NCBI RefSeq assembly: GCF_002614725.1
Contig: NZ_MRZN01000002.1
Coordinates: 1-64,000 of the forward strand
DNA from: Staphylococcus edaphicus
GTDB lineage: Bacteria > Bacillota > Bacilli > Staphylococcales > Staphylococcaceae
Direction: 5' to 3'
Length of the DNA: 64,000 nucleotides
Shown: piece after piece, positions 1-9,889 of the stretch
Numbering within the stretch: the first letter of the stretch is position 1
How the letters are laid out: every line of letters begins with the position of its first letter
Notes under the pieces: generated by a model
Seen by the model: the letters and a program-made list of their open reading frames with translations, nothing else
Told to the model about the DNA's origin: nothing
The model's database searches: none
Translations under genes and position numbers: made by a program

Positions 1-194
1 AATATTTTTACTAAAATAACAGGATCTATAGATGGTCTACCATTATCAAGGCAATATTTGTCTTCGACAAGTTCATACACAAAATTTAAATCTAATATCG
101 TATCGACTTTACGTAATAAATGATTATTAGGGACTAATTCAGAGATAGAAATCATTTCATATTGATCTCTTTTATCAATTGATTTATTCAACAT
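1..194 (-). mobile_element. IS1182-family transposase, N-terminal fragment cut by the window edge
   Basis: The reverse strand from the ATG at 192-194 reads open to base 1 and gives about 64 residues beginning MLNKSIDKRDQYEMISIS. It contains LVPNNHLLRKVD and, further on, DNGRPSIDPVILVKI, which match the N-terminal DUF772-type region of IS1182-family transposases (DDE type, cut-and-paste DNA transposition). A GGTGGTG ribosome-binding site lies 6-7 bases before the ATG and a TATAAT-like box sits near 230. The rest of the gene lies outside the window, so I cannot tell whether the element is intact. It sits just beyond the 3' end of the qox operon. Family assignment is from remembered motifs. Confidence 0.75.
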
Positions 195-248
195 AATAAA
201 CACCACCACTGTTTAATTTACATATATTATAATATTTTTTGTGTAATA

Positions 249-346
249 TTGGCAGTGATTTATGCCGACTCCTGCGGGAATAGCACTAGCCGAAGACTAC
301 AGGCTAAGGCAGTGCCCGCGGAAAGCGTGCATAAAAAAACTGCCAA
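249..346. repeat. Long foldable intergenic repeat (palindromic element)
   Basis: The outer arms TTGGCAGT (249-256) and ACTGCCAA (339-346) pair. Inside them TTTATGC (259-265) pairs with GCATAAA (329-335), GCGGG (274-278) with CCCGC (315-319), GCACT (283-287) with AGTGC (311-315), and TAGCC (287-291) with GGCTA (302-306). Some of these inner pairings are alternatives. The CCTGCGGGAA...GCCCGCGGAAAGCG core resembles a dispersed intergenic repeat seen in Bacillus and Staphylococcus genomes. A related but diverged copy lies at 50140-50221. It overlaps the qox terminator. It could instead belong to the end of the neighbouring IS. Confidence 0.6.
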
Positions 347-371
347 CAAAGTCGTAGACTTTGTCGACAGT
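332..371 (-). terminator. Intrinsic terminator of the qox operon
   Basis: Read on the minus strand, a 15-base stem (arms 357-371 and 339-353, three-base loop, a few mismatches) is followed by seven T (338-332). It lies 34 bases beyond the qoxD stop codon and is the likely operon end. Confidence 0.8.
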
Positions 372-373
372 CT

Positions 374-400
374 GAGACTTCTCCGAAGAGAAGTCTTTTT
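374..400 (+). terminator. UUCG/CGAA-loop hairpin terminator
   Basis: AGACTTCTC (375-383), loop CGAA, then GAGAAGTCT (388-396) and a run of T to 400. It works best on the plus strand, against transcription from the left into the qox genes. On the minus strand the same hairpin has a stable UUCG loop but no T tail, and it precedes the main qox terminator. Confidence 0.65.
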
Positions 401-404
401 AGGA

Positions 405-695
405 TTATAAGTGACTTGAGTGTCCACCTTGCATTACCCAGAAAGTACCAATAACGGTAATTAAAGTAATGATAATCGCAAATAATACTTTAAACGCTTG
501 TAAATTTCCATCTTTACCTTCAGTTAAATGCATGAACATTAATAATTGAACTGCTGCTTGAATAAAAGCAAAACCAAAGATGATGGTAATCTTAGCATTA
601 AGTGCCATAGATGTGTATAAAGTTACAAATACTGCTAAGATCGTTAAAACGATTGAAGCGATAAAACCTACAGTATGTTTTACTATTGTATTCAT
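405..695 (-). CDS. qoxD: Menaquinol (aa3/bo-type) oxidase subunit IV
   Basis: A 96-residue protein with three hydrophobic segments (about residues 10-30, 38-56 and 70-90), the size and pattern of the cytochrome c oxidase subunit IV / CyoD-like family. It is a small membrane subunit that helps assemble or stabilise the heme-copper quinol oxidase; it carries no metal ligands. Its ATG overlaps the qoxC stop by four bases (ATGA), so the two are translationally coupled. It is last in qoxABCD and is followed by a strong terminator. Confidence 0.93.
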   Translation of the reverse strand: MNTIVKHTVGFIASIVLTILAVFVTLYTSMALNAKITIIFGFAFIQAAVQLLMFMHLTEGKDGNLQAFKVLFAIIITLITVIGTFWVMQGGHSSHL

Positions 696-1297
696 CCGCT
701 AAACACCATCCCTATCATATATACGGCAGTGAAGATGAAAATCCATACAACATCTAAAAAGTGCCAGTATAAACTAACTATAAATAATTTAGGAGCATTG
801 TCTTTATTTAATCCACGCATAGCTACTTGAATTAATAGGCAAATAATCCAAACAATACCTAATGACACGTGGGCACCATGTGTTCCTAATAGAATAAAGA
901 AACTAGACCAATAAGAACCGATAGTTAGATTAACACCTTCATGTACGTAATGCGCAAACTCATAAATCTCAAAGCCTACGAATACCATACCGAGTAAAAC
1001 AGTGATAATCATCCAAATCATCATTAATTTTTCTTTTTCTTGTCTCATGTAGTAAATTGCGATACCACATGTATAAGAACTAATTAATAATGCAAATGTC
1101 ATAATCAAAACTAGTGGTAATTCAAATAACTCAGTAGTCATTTTGCCAGCATAATCGCCACCGTGTTGGAGCGTTAATAATGCTGCAAATAACGTACCGA
1201 ATAATGAGAATTCTGCTGTAAGGAAAATCCAAAAGCCAAGTCTATTTAAATTACCTTCATGCGAACGTTGATCAATTGTGTTTGCATCATGACTCAT
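692..1297 (-). CDS. qoxC: Menaquinol oxidase subunit III
   Basis: 201 residues with five predicted membrane helices, as expected for the CyoC/CoxC (subunit III) family of bacterial quinol oxidases. The segment [19 protein letters not shown] and the Glu in helix 3 ([12 protein letters not shown]) are typical of subunit III. It stabilises the catalytic subunit and does not bind redox cofactors. The ATG is preceded by GGGAGG. The gene overlaps the 3' end of qoxB by 11 bases and qoxD by 4. Confidence 0.94.
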   Translation of the reverse strand: MSHDANTIDQRSHEGNLNRLGFWIFLTAEFSLFGTLFAALLTLQHGGDYAGKMTTELFELPLVLIMTFALLISSYTCGIAIYYMRQEKEKLMMIWMIITVLLGMVFVGFEIYEFAHYVHEGVNLTIGSYWSSFFILLGTHGAHVSLGIVWIICLLIQVAMRGLNKDNAPKLFIVSLYWHFLDVVWIFIFTAVYMIGMVFSG

Positions 1298-3275
1298 GAC
1301 TTACAGCCTCCCTTTCTTTTATACGTGCATCACGTAAACGTTTTTCAGTTTCAGCAACTTCAGACGCTGGTATATGATAACCGTGGTCGATTTGGAAACT
1401 GCGGTAAATCATTGTAGCAAAGATACCAATTAAACAAATAATAGCTGGAACGAGCGTTTCAAAGATAAGGAAGAATCCACCGATAGTGAAGAGAATTCCC
1501 ATCCAGAAACCAACAGGTGTGTTATTTGGCATATGGATATCAGTATAATTATGGTTATCTAAATAGTGACGACCATGTTCTTTCATATCTACAAATGTAT
1601 CGTAGTCATTCCAATCAGGAGTGACAGCAAAGTTGTATTTAGGTGGCATTGCACCAGCAGTTGCCCATTCTAAAGTACGACCTAAGCCATCCCAGTTATC
1701 GCCAGTAGCTTCACGTGGTGCTTTGAAGAAGCTGTATACGATACTAGCAACTAAGAACATAAAGCCTAATGCCATTAATAGGGCACCAACAGTTGAGATT
1801 GCATTTAGTAACCACCAACCGTCTTCTGGCATGTAAGTGTATAAACGACGTGGCATACCATCTAATCCAAGAATGAATTGCGGTATGAAACAAACGTTAA
1901 ATCCAATCATGAATAACCAGAAACACCATTTGTTTAATGTTTCGTTTAATTTGAATCCAGTCATCTTAGGCCACCAGAAAATTAAACCACCAAGACAGGC
2001 GAATACAACACCAGTTACTAACGTGTAGTGGAAATGCGCTACTAGGAAGTAAGTATTGTGATATTGATAATCTGCTGCTGCCATTGAAAGCATAATGCCT
2101 GTTACCCCACCGATTAAGAAGTTCGGTATGAATCCTAATGCGAAAAGCATTGGAGATTCGAAGGTAATACGGCCTTTGTAAAGCGTGAACAACCAGTTAA
2201 AGATTTTAACACCAGTTGGTATACCAATCAGCATGGTTGAAATTGAGAAGAATGAGTTAATTAATGCACCATTACCCATAGTAAAGAAATGGTGAACCCA
2301 AACTAAGAAACTTAAGAACGCGATACCTGCAGTTGCCCAAACCATACTTTGATGACCGAATAGGCGTTTACGTGCAAATGTCGGAATAATTTCAGAATAG
2401 ATACCGAATGCCGGTAAGATAACAATGTACACTTCAGGGTGCCCCCATACCCAGAAGAAGTTAGCCCAAAGCATCGGCATACCACCATTTGCAACTGAGA
2501 AGAAAGCAGTGTCGAATATTCTATCAGTTGTAAACAGAGCTAATGTAACTGTTAATACTGGGAAAGCCAAGATAACGATTAAAGCTGTAATAAAAGTAGT
2601 AACCGTGAACATCGGCATTTCCATAAATTTCATTGTTGGTGTTTTACATCTAAGTATCGTAACAAAGAAGTTAATACCAGTCATCAGTGTCCCGATACCG
2701 GAGATTTGTATTGCTATTAAGTAATAGTTAACACCAGGTCCTGGGCTGAACTCTCCTGCGAGTGGTGCGTAGTTTGTCCAACCAGCCGCAGGTGAGCCTC
2801 CGATTATAAATGAAAGGTTGAATAAAATCATACCTGAGAAGAATAACCAGAAACTTACGTTATTTAATACAGGGAATGCAACGTCGCGAGCACCAATTTG
2901 TAATGGTATGATGACGTTCCATAATCCAAAGATAAAAGGCATAGCCATAAAGATAATCATTATTACGCCATGCGTACTAAAGACTTCATTATAATGGTTT
3001 CCTTCTAAAAATGTATTCTCTGGAATTGCTAATTGAACACGCATCATCAACGCATCTATACCACCACGTACGAACATTAATACCGCACAGATTAAGTACA
3101 TTGCACCAATTTTCTTATGGTCAATAGATGTGAACCATTCTCTGTATAGATATTTCCATAATTTGAAATAGCTAATTACTGCGATCACGGCAATGACTGC
3201 AAACGGTGCACCAATTTGTGCCATCGTTATCATCCAGTTACCTTGAACAAGTAATTGATCCCATGGAAAATTCAT
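1287..3275 (-). CDS. qoxB: Menaquinol oxidase subunit I (catalytic heme-copper subunit)
   Basis: The 662-residue catalytic subunit of the terminal oxidase that reduces O2 to water with electrons from menaquinol and pumps protons. All metal ligands are visible: low-spin heme ligands His102 (STHG) and His416, binuclear-site heme ligand His414 (AHFHYT), CuB ligands His279 (WGHPEVY) and His328-His329 (WVHHF), and Tyr283 of the His-Tyr crosslink. Glu281 and the TGVKIFNW segment (about 354-361) mark proton pathways. Length fits the long QoxB/CyoB type rather than the shorter cytochrome c oxidase type. The ATG overlaps the qoxA stop by one base. Confidence 0.97.
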   Translation of the reverse strand: MNFPWDQLLVQGNWMITMAQIGAPFAVIAVIAVISYFKLWKYLYREWFTSIDHKKIGAMYLICAVLMFVRGGIDALMMRVQLAIPENTFLEGNHYNEVFSTHGVIMIIFMAMPFIFGLWNVIIPLQIGARDVAFPVLNNVSFWLFFSGMILFNLSFIIGGSPAAGWTNYAPLAGEFSPGPGVNYYLIAIQISGIGTLMTGINFFVTILRCKTPTMKFMEMPMFTVTTFITALIVILAFPVLTVTLALFTTDRIFDTAFFSVANGGMPMLWANFFWVWGHPEVYIVILPAFGIYSEIIPTFARKRLFGHQSMVWATAGIAFLSFLVWVHHFFTMGNGALINSFFSISTMLIGIPTGVKIFNWLFTLYKGRITFESPMLFALGFIPNFLIGGVTGIMLSMAAADYQYHNTYFLVAHFHYTLVTGVVFACLGGLIFWWPKMTGFKLNETLNKWCFWLFMIGFNVCFIPQFILGLDGMPRRLYTYMPEDGWWLLNAISTVGALLMALGFMFLVASIVYSFFKAPREATGDNWDGLGRTLEWATAGAMPPKYNFAVTPDWNDYDTFVDMKEHGRHYLDNHNYTDIHMPNNTPVGFWMGILFTIGGFFLIFETLVPAIICLIGIFATMIYRSFQIDHGYHIPASEVAETEKRLRDARIKEREAVSHES

Positions 3276-4396
3276 TAATGTCCACCTCCATTTTCATGGT
3301 CTTTTTTCTCAATTTTAGATGCTTTTTTATCTTTAGCACCTTCAGAGATTTTTTCCATTTCATCCATATTATGTGATTCTTCGTCTTTGAATTCACTATC
3401 ATATGGTTCATTATTGCCTAAAATCATGGCTTTCATTCCATGACGTTCGTAGTTAGCATTTGTGATTTGCGGTTTACGTGCAGGTTGATCAGGTTTATCT
3501 AACACATCAGCTTTACGTTCTTCTTCAGTGTTAAAGTTTGGATCTTTCTGTACGTAATTATAACGATCATAAGCATAGAAAATATACTCAGGATCAGCGG
3601 CAGGATCAACAAATGCTAAATGCGTACCACTGAAAGTTAAATTTTTGTTTTCAGTAGTTGGTAAAAGTTGCTTGTCAAAAGTATCTTGATCCAACACTTT
3701 TTGGTTTTTAGCATCTTTTACCCAATCCTCGAATTTACTTTGGCTTACAGAGTTAACATCAAATGTTTGACGTTCGAAGCCTTCACCATTGAAGTTTGAG
3801 TTTCGTCCACGGAACTTGCCTTCTTCACTAGCTGTTAGTGTCCAGTCCATAGTCATACCTGTCATCGCATATTTTTGGCCACCTAATTGTGGAATCCAGA
3901 AACTTGTCATCATATCCATTGATTGGAGTTTAAAGACAACAGGGCGATCTTTCGGAATAGTTAAATGATTAACTGTTTCGATCTTTTGTTCAGGATAACT
4001 GAAGAACCACTTATAACCAGCGCTTGTAGCATAAACAACAAGTGGATCGTCTTCTTTCTGTGGTTTTTCCTCGTAATCATAAAGTGAATTAACCGTTGGA
4101 ATGGCTAATGCAATTACAATGATTATTGGAATAATAAACCAAATTGTTTCTAATAAAGAATTGTGGTGCATTTTACCCGATTCATCAGTGTTTCCTATTC
4201 TATATTTATATAGAAAGACTGTGAATAGAGTAACAACAGCGGCAATAATAACAAGCATGAAGATGATTGAATACATAATCAAAAACTTCGAATCGCTTGC
4301 CATCGGCCCTTTTGGGTTTAAAACTTCTACGTTTGAACAGCCACTAAGCAAAATGAGTGAGCCAAAGAGTAGAAGCAAAGACTTAAATTTTGACAC
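3275..4396 (-). CDS. qoxA: Menaquinol oxidase subunit II (lipoprotein)
   Basis: 373 residues. It starts with a GTG at 4394-4396, eight bases after AGGAGG. A lipoprotein signal ends in LILLSGC (Cys20), followed by two membrane helices (about 38-65 and 85-105) and a periplasmic-side cupredoxin domain without CuA ligands, as expected for a quinol oxidase. The C-terminal tail after about residue 330 is very acidic and ends in GGGH. The N-terminal third matches the S. epidermidis-type QoxA I remember better than the S. aureus one. First gene of qoxABCD. The 272 bases upstream (4397-4668) must hold its promoter, but I see no convincing -35/-10 pair. Confidence 0.95.
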   Translation of the reverse strand: MSKFKSLLLLFGSLILLSGCSNVEVLNPKGPMASDSKFLIMYSIIFMLVIIAAVVTLFTVFLYKYRIGNTDESGKMHHNSLLETIWFIIPIIIVIALAIPTVNSLYDYEEKPQKEDDPLVVYATSAGYKWFFSYPEQKIETVNHLTIPKDRPVVFKLQSMDMMTSFWIPQLGGQKYAMTGMTMDWTLTASEEGKFRGRNSNFNGEGFERQTFDVNSVSQSKFEDWVKDAKNQKVLDQDTFDKQLLPTTENKNLTFSGTHLAFVDPAADPEYIFYAYDRYNYVQKDPNFNTEEERKADVLDKPDQPARKPQITNANYERHGMKAMILGNNEPYDSEFKDEESHNMDEMEKISEGAKDKKASKIEKKDHENGGGH

Positions 4397-4668
4397 TTTT
4401 TTGACCTCCTAATACTACAAATGTAGGGCTTACCATCAATTTTAAGATATTACACGATATTTACAAGTGTTTGTGAGAAAAAAATTATTGTAAAATTAAA
4501 AGAAACCCAACAAACTCAACGTCTGGTGGGCATTCAAAGATTTGTTAAAATTATGTGTACATTTTGTGAAAAGTGTCATATTTAAGGCGGAAGGGTAATT
4601 TTCACCCTTAATGTGTGATAATAGTTATCGTTTAGCTGGATTTTAAACTATGTATGTGAAGGATTAGT

Positions 4669-4986
4669 TTATTTCACTTCTATATAACGTATTGATTTAT
4701 TTGAGGCACCATCAGAATCTTCTACATTATATTCAATTTTATATTTCCCAGTTTTGTTCGTATTCACGTTGCCGTCAACTGTAATTTTATGTGTTAAGTC
4801 ACCGTCCTCTTTGTCATAAGCGCGTACGCCATTTAAGAGATTATAGGCTTCACCTTTATCGATGATTGTATCATTTACACCTTTCAGTTCTGGAATTGCA
4901 TTGTCTGTTGCTTCTGCGCTTAGGTTAGGTGATACAAGTGTCGCAGAAACGCCAATTGCTGATAATGATTGTATGAGTTTATTCAT
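4669..4986 (-). CDS. Small secreted protein with one DUF5011/Ig-like domain
   Basis: 105 residues from the ATG at 4984-4986. A longer reading from TTG at 5001 would overlap the GGAGG ribosome-binding site, so the shorter start is preferred. It has an N-terminal signal-like stretch (LIQSLSAIGVSATLVSP, likely cleaved after the Ala in SAEA), then one beta-sandwich domain (IDKGEAYNLLNGVRAYDKEDGDLT...GKYKIEYNVEDSDG). This is the DUF5011 type found in multi-domain chitinases and surface proteins. There is no LPXTG anchor and no catalytic domain, so it is probably a free exported protein or a relic of a larger one. S. aureus carries a similar short gene between qox and folD. Function unknown. Confidence 0.8.
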   Translation of the reverse strand: MNKLIQSLSAIGVSATLVSPNLSAEATDNAIPELKGVNDTIIDKGEAYNLLNGVRAYDKEDGDLTHKITVDGNVNTNKTGKYKIEYNVEDSDGASNKSIRYIEVK

Positions 4987-5132
4987 TCTTTTGACCTCCA
5001 AACAGAGACTTTAATTTATTTAACTTTACTATACTGCAATGAGTTGTTTAATACATCATACTATAGTCCTAATATAACTTATTTATTTAAAGTGCATCAT
5101 AATTTTTAGTTAAAATTAAGTAAATGAACTTT

Positions 5133-5150
5133 TTGTGAATTATATCACAA
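5133..5150. promoter_or_regulatory. Redox-type operator (Rex- or Crp/Fnr-like) upstream of hmp
   Basis: TTGTGA-ATTATA-TCACAA, perfect in its six-base arms and extended by flanking T and A runs (5130-5153). It fits the TGTGA-N6-TCACA pattern of Crp/Fnr proteins such as staphylococcal ArcR, and differs at one position from the Rex consensus (TTGTGAAWWWWTTCACAA). A possible -10 (TGTAAT, 5174-5179) would put its centre near -44, an activator-like position. Nearly the same site lies at the cydA promoter (28837-28854). Which factor binds cannot be told from sequence alone. Confidence 0.7.
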
Positions 5151-5227
5151 AAACCTTTTGAATTACACTAAATTGTAATAGACTAAAAATGAAATAATTA
5201 AGTAATAAAAAAATGGGAGTGTATATG

Positions 5228-6373
5228 ATGTTGAGCGAAAAAGAGAAAGCGATAATTAAAGAAACAGTTCCTGTATTACAAGAAAAAGGGGTAGAAATCA
5301 CCTCGTTTTTCTACAATAGAATGTTTAATGAACATCCTGAATTAAAAAATATGTTTAATCAAACGAATCAAAAAAGAGGATTACAATCGACAGCATTAGC
5401 ACAAAGTGTGTTAGTGGCAGCAATGAATATAGATGATTTGACGCGTATTTTACCTGTTGTTAAAGAAATAGCGTATAAGCATTGTGCATTACAAGTGCCA
5501 CCAGCTGGTTATGACATTGTTGGTGAAAACTTGTTAGCTGCTATCAAAAATGTTTTAGATTTAACAGAAGATGACGTGATCTTGCAAACATGGGGCAAAG
5601 CTTATGGAGAAATCGCGAAGGTATTTATAGAAGTTGAAAAAGAAATTTATGAAAAGATGGCTTGGAATGGCTTTAAACCATTTGAAATTATCGACATTTC
5701 AAATGTGGCTTCAGATATTAAAACATTTACAATTAAATCTGACGGAATAGATATGAGTCAATTTAAGCCAGGTCAATATATTACGGTTGATGTAGAAAGT
5801 GAAAAATTACCATATCGTGCTAAACGGCACTACTCTATTGTAGAAGGTAATCGTAATTCACTTACTTTTGCAGTTAAAAGAGATGTAACGACCATACATG
5901 AAGGGGAAGTATCAACGATTCTTCATGATGAATATCAAGTTGGAGATATGATTAATTTGTCAGCACCGGTAGGAGAATTTGCTATTGTGAACGTTACATC
6001 ACCACAGTTGTTTATTGGATCTGGTATTGGCGTAACACCTTTAATTCCGATGTTTAAACAAGCAACTAAGTCAGATGCACCGATTCAATTTATACAAAAT
6101 GTTAATAATGTTGCTGATATTCCGTTCTCAAATAAATTAGAGACAATTGCAGAAAGTAAAAATAATGTCGATTATATTATTTATGATAAGCATAAATTGG
6201 GATATATAGATGCAGCTTATTTAAAACAATTTGTAACAGCAGATACGGAAATATATGTTTGTGGTGGCGCTAATTTCTTGAAATCTATAATAACTACATT
6301 AAAAAATATGGGAATTGATGAAACGAAAATTCATTTTGAATCATTTATCCCTAAATTAAGTATTGGGGTTTAA
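5228..6373 (+). CDS. hmp: Flavohemoglobin / nitric oxide dioxygenase
   Basis: 381 residues from the ATG at 5228. GGGAGTG at 5215-5221 gives eight-base spacing from GGAG to this start, and the length equals S. aureus Hmp; an upstream ATG at 5213 would overlap the RBS. It converts NO plus O2 to nitrate using NAD(P)H, in the cytoplasm. The globin domain (1-140) has Tyr29 and proximal heme His85 (YKHCALQ). The FAD domain has RAKRHYSIV. The NAD domain has GSGIGVTPL and YVCGGANF. It stands alone between the DUF5011 gene and convergent folD. Confidence 0.95.
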   Translation: MLSEKEKAIIKETVPVLQEKGVEITSFFYNRMFNEHPELKNMFNQTNQKRGLQSTALAQSVLVAAMNIDDLTRILPVVKEIAYKHCALQVPPAGYDIVGENLLAAIKNVLDLTEDDVILQTWGKAYGEIAKVFIEVEKEIYEKMAWNGFKPFEIIDISNVASDIKTFTIKSDGIDMSQFKPGQYITVDVESEKLPYRAKRHYSIVEGNRNSLTFAVKRDVTTIHEGEVSTILHDEYQVGDMINLSAPVGEFAIVNVTSPQLFIGSGIGVTPLIPMFKQATKSDAPIQFIQNVNNVADIPFSNKLETIAESKNNVDYIIYDKHKLGYIDAAYLKQFVTADTEIYVCGGANFLKSIITTLKNMGIDETKIHFESFIPKLSIGV

Positions 6374-6415
6374 TATGGTTAAAAGGTTGAAGCGTTAAGA
6401 TCGTAAAAATTACCT

Positions 6416-6455
6416 AAAAAGACACGTATAGTTCGATAACTATACGTGTCTTTTA
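6416..6455. terminator. Bidirectional terminator between hmp and folD
   Basis: AAAAAGACACGTATAGTT pairs perfectly with its complement across a CGAT loop (6434-6437) and has A and T runs on its two sides, so it can end both convergent transcripts. Confidence 0.9.
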
Positions 6456-6523
6456 TTTTACTCATAAAACAATGAATTTACCTTGCAATAAAATGAAACA
6501 ATTTAAATGTTTAACTATAGGAT

Positions 6524-7381
6524 TTATTTGATACCTCTGCGCATTTTTTCTGCTATAAGTGTATTATTTAATACCATTGTGATGGTCATTGGACCTACGC
6601 CACCAGGAACCGGTGTGATGGCACCTGCTACTTCTTTTACTTCATCATATTCAATATCGCCTTTTAATTTCCCGTTCTCATCAGGAGTATTACCGACATC
6701 GATGACAACGGCGCCTTCTTTAACATCATCCTTGGTCACTAAACCAGGACGACCAACCGCACTTATAATAACATCAGCATTTTTTAAATGACTATGCATG
6801 TCTTTTGTTCTTGAATGAAGAATCGTAACTGTCGCATTTTTTTGTAGTAATAATTTAGAAACTGGTTGTCCGACAATATGACTACGACCGATAACAACAG
6901 CATCCTTGCCTTCTAAATCAATATCAGCATGATTTAACAGTTCCATGATACCTAATGGTGTACATGGTACAAAAGTTTGTTGGTCAATATAAAGTTTACC
7001 TATATTTTCAGGATGGAAGCCATCAACATCTTTTGCAGGGTTGATAGATTCCAATACCTTTTGTTCACTTACTTGATCTGGTAGAGGGACCTGAACTAAT
7101 ATACCACTAACACTATCATCTTCATTTAAACGTTTTAGCTCATTTAAAACTTCTTCTTCAGAAGTTGTTTCATCTAGATGTACAATTTCTGATATCATGC
7201 CAATTTTTTCTGCGGCTTTCTTTTTAGAATTGACATAACTTTGACTTGCACCATCATTACCGACAAGTATGACAGATAGTTTTGGTGTATACCCCTTAGA
7301 TTGTAAAGCTTCAACTTGATCTTTAAGTCCTTGTCTGTATTCTTTAGCAATTTGTTTTCCGTCTAAAATTTTTGCGACCAT
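6524..7381 (-). CDS. folD: Methylenetetrahydrofolate dehydrogenase / methenyl-THF cyclohydrolase
   Basis: 285 residues; ATG after AAGGAGG. A bifunctional cytoplasmic enzyme that turns 5,10-methylene-THF into 10-formyl-THF, the one-carbon donor used by PurN and PurH encoded just across the intergenic region. Visible signatures: the Tyr/Lys pair [11 protein letters not shown] (catalytic Lys around 55), [20 protein letters not shown] (NADP-binding fold) and [15 protein letters not shown] near the C terminus. It is divergent from purE and may share PurR control through the box at 7481-7494. Confidence 0.96.
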   Translation of the reverse strand: MVAKILDGKQIAKEYRQGLKDQVEALQSKGYTPKLSVILVGNDGASQSYVNSKKKAAEKIGMISEIVHLDETTSEEEVLNELKRLNEDDSVSGILVQVPLPDQVSEQKVLESINPAKDVDGFHPENIGKLYIDQQTFVPCTPLGIMELLNHADIDLEGKDAVVIGRSHIVGQPVSKLLLQKNATVTILHSRTKDMHSHLKNADVIISAVGRPGLVTKDDVKEGAVVIDVGNTPDENGKLKGDIEYDEVKEVAGAITPVPGGVGPMTITMVLNNTLIAEKMRRGIK

Positions 7382-7480
7382 GAAAAATCCTCCTTGAATG
7401 TTTGAACTTTACTTAACATTAACATAATAATCGCACCAATTAACAGTCAAAAGACGTAGATTAAAAAGAAAAATATAGAT

Positions 7481-7525
7481 AAAGTTCGATTTTTGGTTGA
7501 AAATGTGCAATTTACTTGTTATGCT
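7481..7525 (+). promoter_or_regulatory. purE promoter with candidate PurR box
   Basis: TTGAAA (7497-7502), 17-base spacer, TATGCT (7520-7525) make a good sigma-A promoter. Immediately upstream, 7481-7494 read on the minus strand gives AAAAATCGAACTTT, one mismatch from the Bacillus-type PurBox AWWWCCGAACWWT. I did not find a clear second, inverted PurBox at the usual spacing. There is no guanine-riboswitch fold in the roughly 50-base leader, unlike B. subtilis purE. Confidence 0.6.
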
Positions 7526-7584
7526 ATATCTGTAATATACATCTCTTAGTAGTAACATTTCAAATTTCTGAAAGGGTGTTCATT

Positions 7585-8067
7585 TTGAAAGTAGCAGTCA
7601 TTATGGGAAGTTCTTCCGATTGGGAAACAATGAAAGAAAGTTGTTTGATGTTAGACCAATTTGAAATTCCTTATGATAAAAAAGTAATTTCAGCACATCG
7701 TACGCCTCAACTCATGTTTGATTTTTCAAAAGAAGCCAGAGACACAGGTTATGATGTGATTATTGCAGGCGCTGGTGGGGCGGCTCATTTACCTGGTATG
7801 GTAGCATCCATGACTACATTACCAGTCATTGGTGTACCTATTGAATCTAAAAGTTTGAAAGGCATAGATTCCCTATTATCCATAGTACAAATGCCTGGTG
7901 GTATACCAGTAGCAACAACAGCAATTGGTAAAGCGGGTGCTAAAAATGCAGGGGTCCTAGCAGCAAGAATGTTAAGCATAGGTAATCAAGCAGTCCAAAT
8001 GAATTTGGAAAATTATGAAAAATCTTTAGTTGAGAAAGTGAGTGAAATGCAACATGAACTTCAGTAA
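7585..8067 (+). CDS. purE: N5-carboxyaminoimidazole ribonucleotide mutase
   Basis: 160 residues from a TTG at 7585, six bases after AAAGGGTG; upstream in-frame codons have no RBS and add residues foreign to the family. PurE converts N5-CAIR to CAIR in de novo IMP synthesis. Signatures: MGSSSDW at the N terminus (phosphate loop), SAHRTP with the catalytic His, and [12 protein letters not shown]. First gene of the purEKCSQLFMNHD operon; its end overlaps purK by 14 bases. Confidence 0.96.
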   Translation: MKVAVIMGSSSDWETMKESCLMLDQFEIPYDKKVISAHRTPQLMFDFSKEARDTGYDVIIAGAGGAAHLPGMVASMTTLPVIGVPIESKSLKGIDSLLSIVQMPGGIPVATTAIGKAGAKNAGVLAARMLSIGNQAVQMNLENYEKSLVEKVSEMQHELQ

Positions 8068-9181
8068 ATTAAAATTCGGCTCAACCATAGGTATTATAGG
8101 CGGAGGTCAGTTAGGCAAAATGATGGCACAATCTGCACAAAAAATGGGATTTAAAGTGATTGTATTAGATCCTGATATAGCATGCCCATGCCGATATGTT
8201 GCTCATGAGTTTATCAATGCTGATTATGATGATCCAAATGCATTAAATCAACTTGGTCAAAAAACAGATGTAATAACGTACGAATTTGAAAATATCTCAG
8301 CTAGCCAATTACAAGCATTAGTATCAAAGTATAATATTCCTCAAGGCTATCAAGCCATACAAGTACTCCAAGACCGTTTAATGGAGAAACAAACTTTACA
8401 AGCATCAGGCAGTCATATTGTACCTTTCATTCAATTAAATGACTGTGATGATTTAGATAAAGCGATTCATTCATTAGGTTATCCATTCATTGTTAAAACA
8501 CGATTCGGAGGCTATGACGGTAAAGGACAAATCCTCGTTAAAGACACAACCAATTTAGACGAAGCACGTAAACTTATTCAAAACCAAGCATGTTTGGCAG
8601 AACAGTATCTTAACTTAAGCAAAGAAGTTTCTATGACAGTGACGATTGGCTTGAATAATCAAATTACTTATTTTCCTCTACAAGAAAATGAACACCAAAA
8701 TCAAATCCTCTTTAAAACAATTGTACCAGCACGTACAGAGCATAATACGTCGCAAGAAGCACGTAACGAAGTAAATAAAATAATTAAGCATATTCATTTT
8801 ATAGGTACGTTTACGGTTGAATTTTTTATAGATGATACAAATCAATTATATGTAAATGAAATCGCACCTAGACCTCATAATTCCGGACATTATTCTATAG
8901 AAGCTTGTGACTATTCACAGTTTGATACACATATTTTGGCAATAACTGGACAGAAATTACCATGCCAAGTTGAACTATTGAAACCTGCGATTATGATGAA
9001 CTTATTAGGCAGAGATTTAGATGTATTAGAAGATCAATTTGCTGAACATCCTGAGTGGCATATTCATATTTATGGTAAAACAGCACGTAAAAAGAACCGT
9101 AAGATGGGACATTTAACTATTCTAACGGATGATGTAAATGAAACTGAGCAAAGTATACTAAAACAATTTGAAAGGAGATAA
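8054..9181 (+). CDS. purK: N5-carboxyaminoimidazole ribonucleotide synthase (ATPase subunit)
   Basis: 375 residues from the ATG at 8054; a GTG at 8042 is possible, but [15 protein letters not shown] is the usual family start. An ATP-grasp enzyme that carboxylates AIR with bicarbonate. Seen: [12 protein letters not shown] at the N terminus, ATP-grasp [12 protein letters not shown], and the metal-binding [23 protein letters not shown]. It overlaps purE at the start, and its last codons contain the AAAGGAGAT RBS of purC. Confidence 0.96.
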   Translation: MNFSKLKFGSTIGIIGGGQLGKMMAQSAQKMGFKVIVLDPDIACPCRYVAHEFINADYDDPNALNQLGQKTDVITYEFENISASQLQALVSKYNIPQGYQAIQVLQDRLMEKQTLQASGSHIVPFIQLNDCDDLDKAIHSLGYPFIVKTRFGGYDGKGQILVKDTTNLDEARKLIQNQACLAEQYLNLSKEVSMTVTIGLNNQITYFPLQENEHQNQILFKTIVPARTEHNTSQEARNEVNKIIKHIHFIGTFTVEFFIDDTNQLYVNEIAPRPHNSGHYSIEACDYSQFDTHILAITGQKLPCQVELLKPAIMMNLLGRDLDVLEDQFAEHPEWHIHIYGKTARKKNRKMGHLTILTDDVNETEQSILKQFERR

Positions 9182-9185
9182 ATAT

Positions 9186-9887
9186 ATGACTTTGTTATAT
9201 GAAGGGAAGGCTAAAAGGATTTTTTCAACAGGAGCTTCTGATGTTCTCCGAGTTGAGTATAAGGATGAAGTAACGGCAGGTAATGGTGCAAAAAAAGATT
9301 TTATTGAAGGTAAAGGACGCTTAAACAATCAGATTACTTCTCATATTTTTAATTTTTTAAAAACTGAAGGTTTGAATAGTCATTTTATTGAACAAATTTC
9401 TGAAACTGAACAACTTGTTAAGTCTGTTGAAATTATTCCGTTAGAAGTAGTGGTTAGAAATATTGCTGCAGGCTCTATTACTAAAAGGCTTGGGTTTGAA
9501 AAGGGATATCAATTTGAAGAACCTTTAGTAGAATTTTTTTACAAAAACGATGACTTAAATGATCCACTTATCACAGAAAATCATATCAAGCTACTACATT
9601 TAGCTGATGATAATGAAATTAATGCATTAAAAGAAGCGGCAATGGAAGTTAATGCAGTATTAGTTGAATTGATGAATGAAATGAATCTAAGACTCGTAGA
9701 TTTCAAAATTGAGTTTGGTCGTACGAGTGATGGACAAATTTTATTAGCTGATGAAATTTCTCCAGATACATGCCGTATTTGGGATAAACAAAGCGATATA
9801 AATTTTGATAAAGATGTTTATAGAGAAGATAGAGGATCAATCATTGAAACATACCAAACTTTTTTAAATAAACTGGAGGCACGTTAA
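9186..9887 (+). CDS. purC: SAICAR synthetase
   Basis: 233 residues from the ATG at 9186; AAGGAGAT lies within the end of purK and rules out the earlier in-frame start. It joins aspartate to CAIR with ATP. Family signatures: [10 protein letters not shown] at the N terminus, [16 protein letters not shown], and [10 protein letters not shown]...[14 protein letters not shown]. Cytoplasmic; third gene of the operon, two bases before purS. Confidence 0.96.
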   Translation: MTLLYEGKAKRIFSTGASDVLRVEYKDEVTAGNGAKKDFIEGKGRLNNQITSHIFNFLKTEGLNSHFIEQISETEQLVKSVEIIPLEVVVRNIAAGSITKRLGFEKGYQFEEPLVEFFYKNDDLNDPLITENHIKLLHLADDNEINALKEAAMEVNAVLVELMNEMNLRLVDFKIEFGRTSDGQILLADEISPDTCRIWDKQSDINFDKDVYREDRGSIIETYQTFLNKLEAR

Positions 9888-9889
9888 TA

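Noticed and set aside
1621-2724. Open frames on the plus strand opposite qoxB
   Set aside because: They lie antisense to a well-supported gene, have no RBS and look like no known protein; they follow from the codon pattern of qoxB.
4591-4609. AAGGGT...ACCCTT hairpin as terminator of the DUF5011 gene
   Set aside because: The stem is only six base pairs and there is no T-run on either strand.
7503-7584. Guanine riboswitch in the purE leader
   Set aside because: The leader is only about 50 bases after the predicted +1 and lacks the conserved purine-aptamer core.
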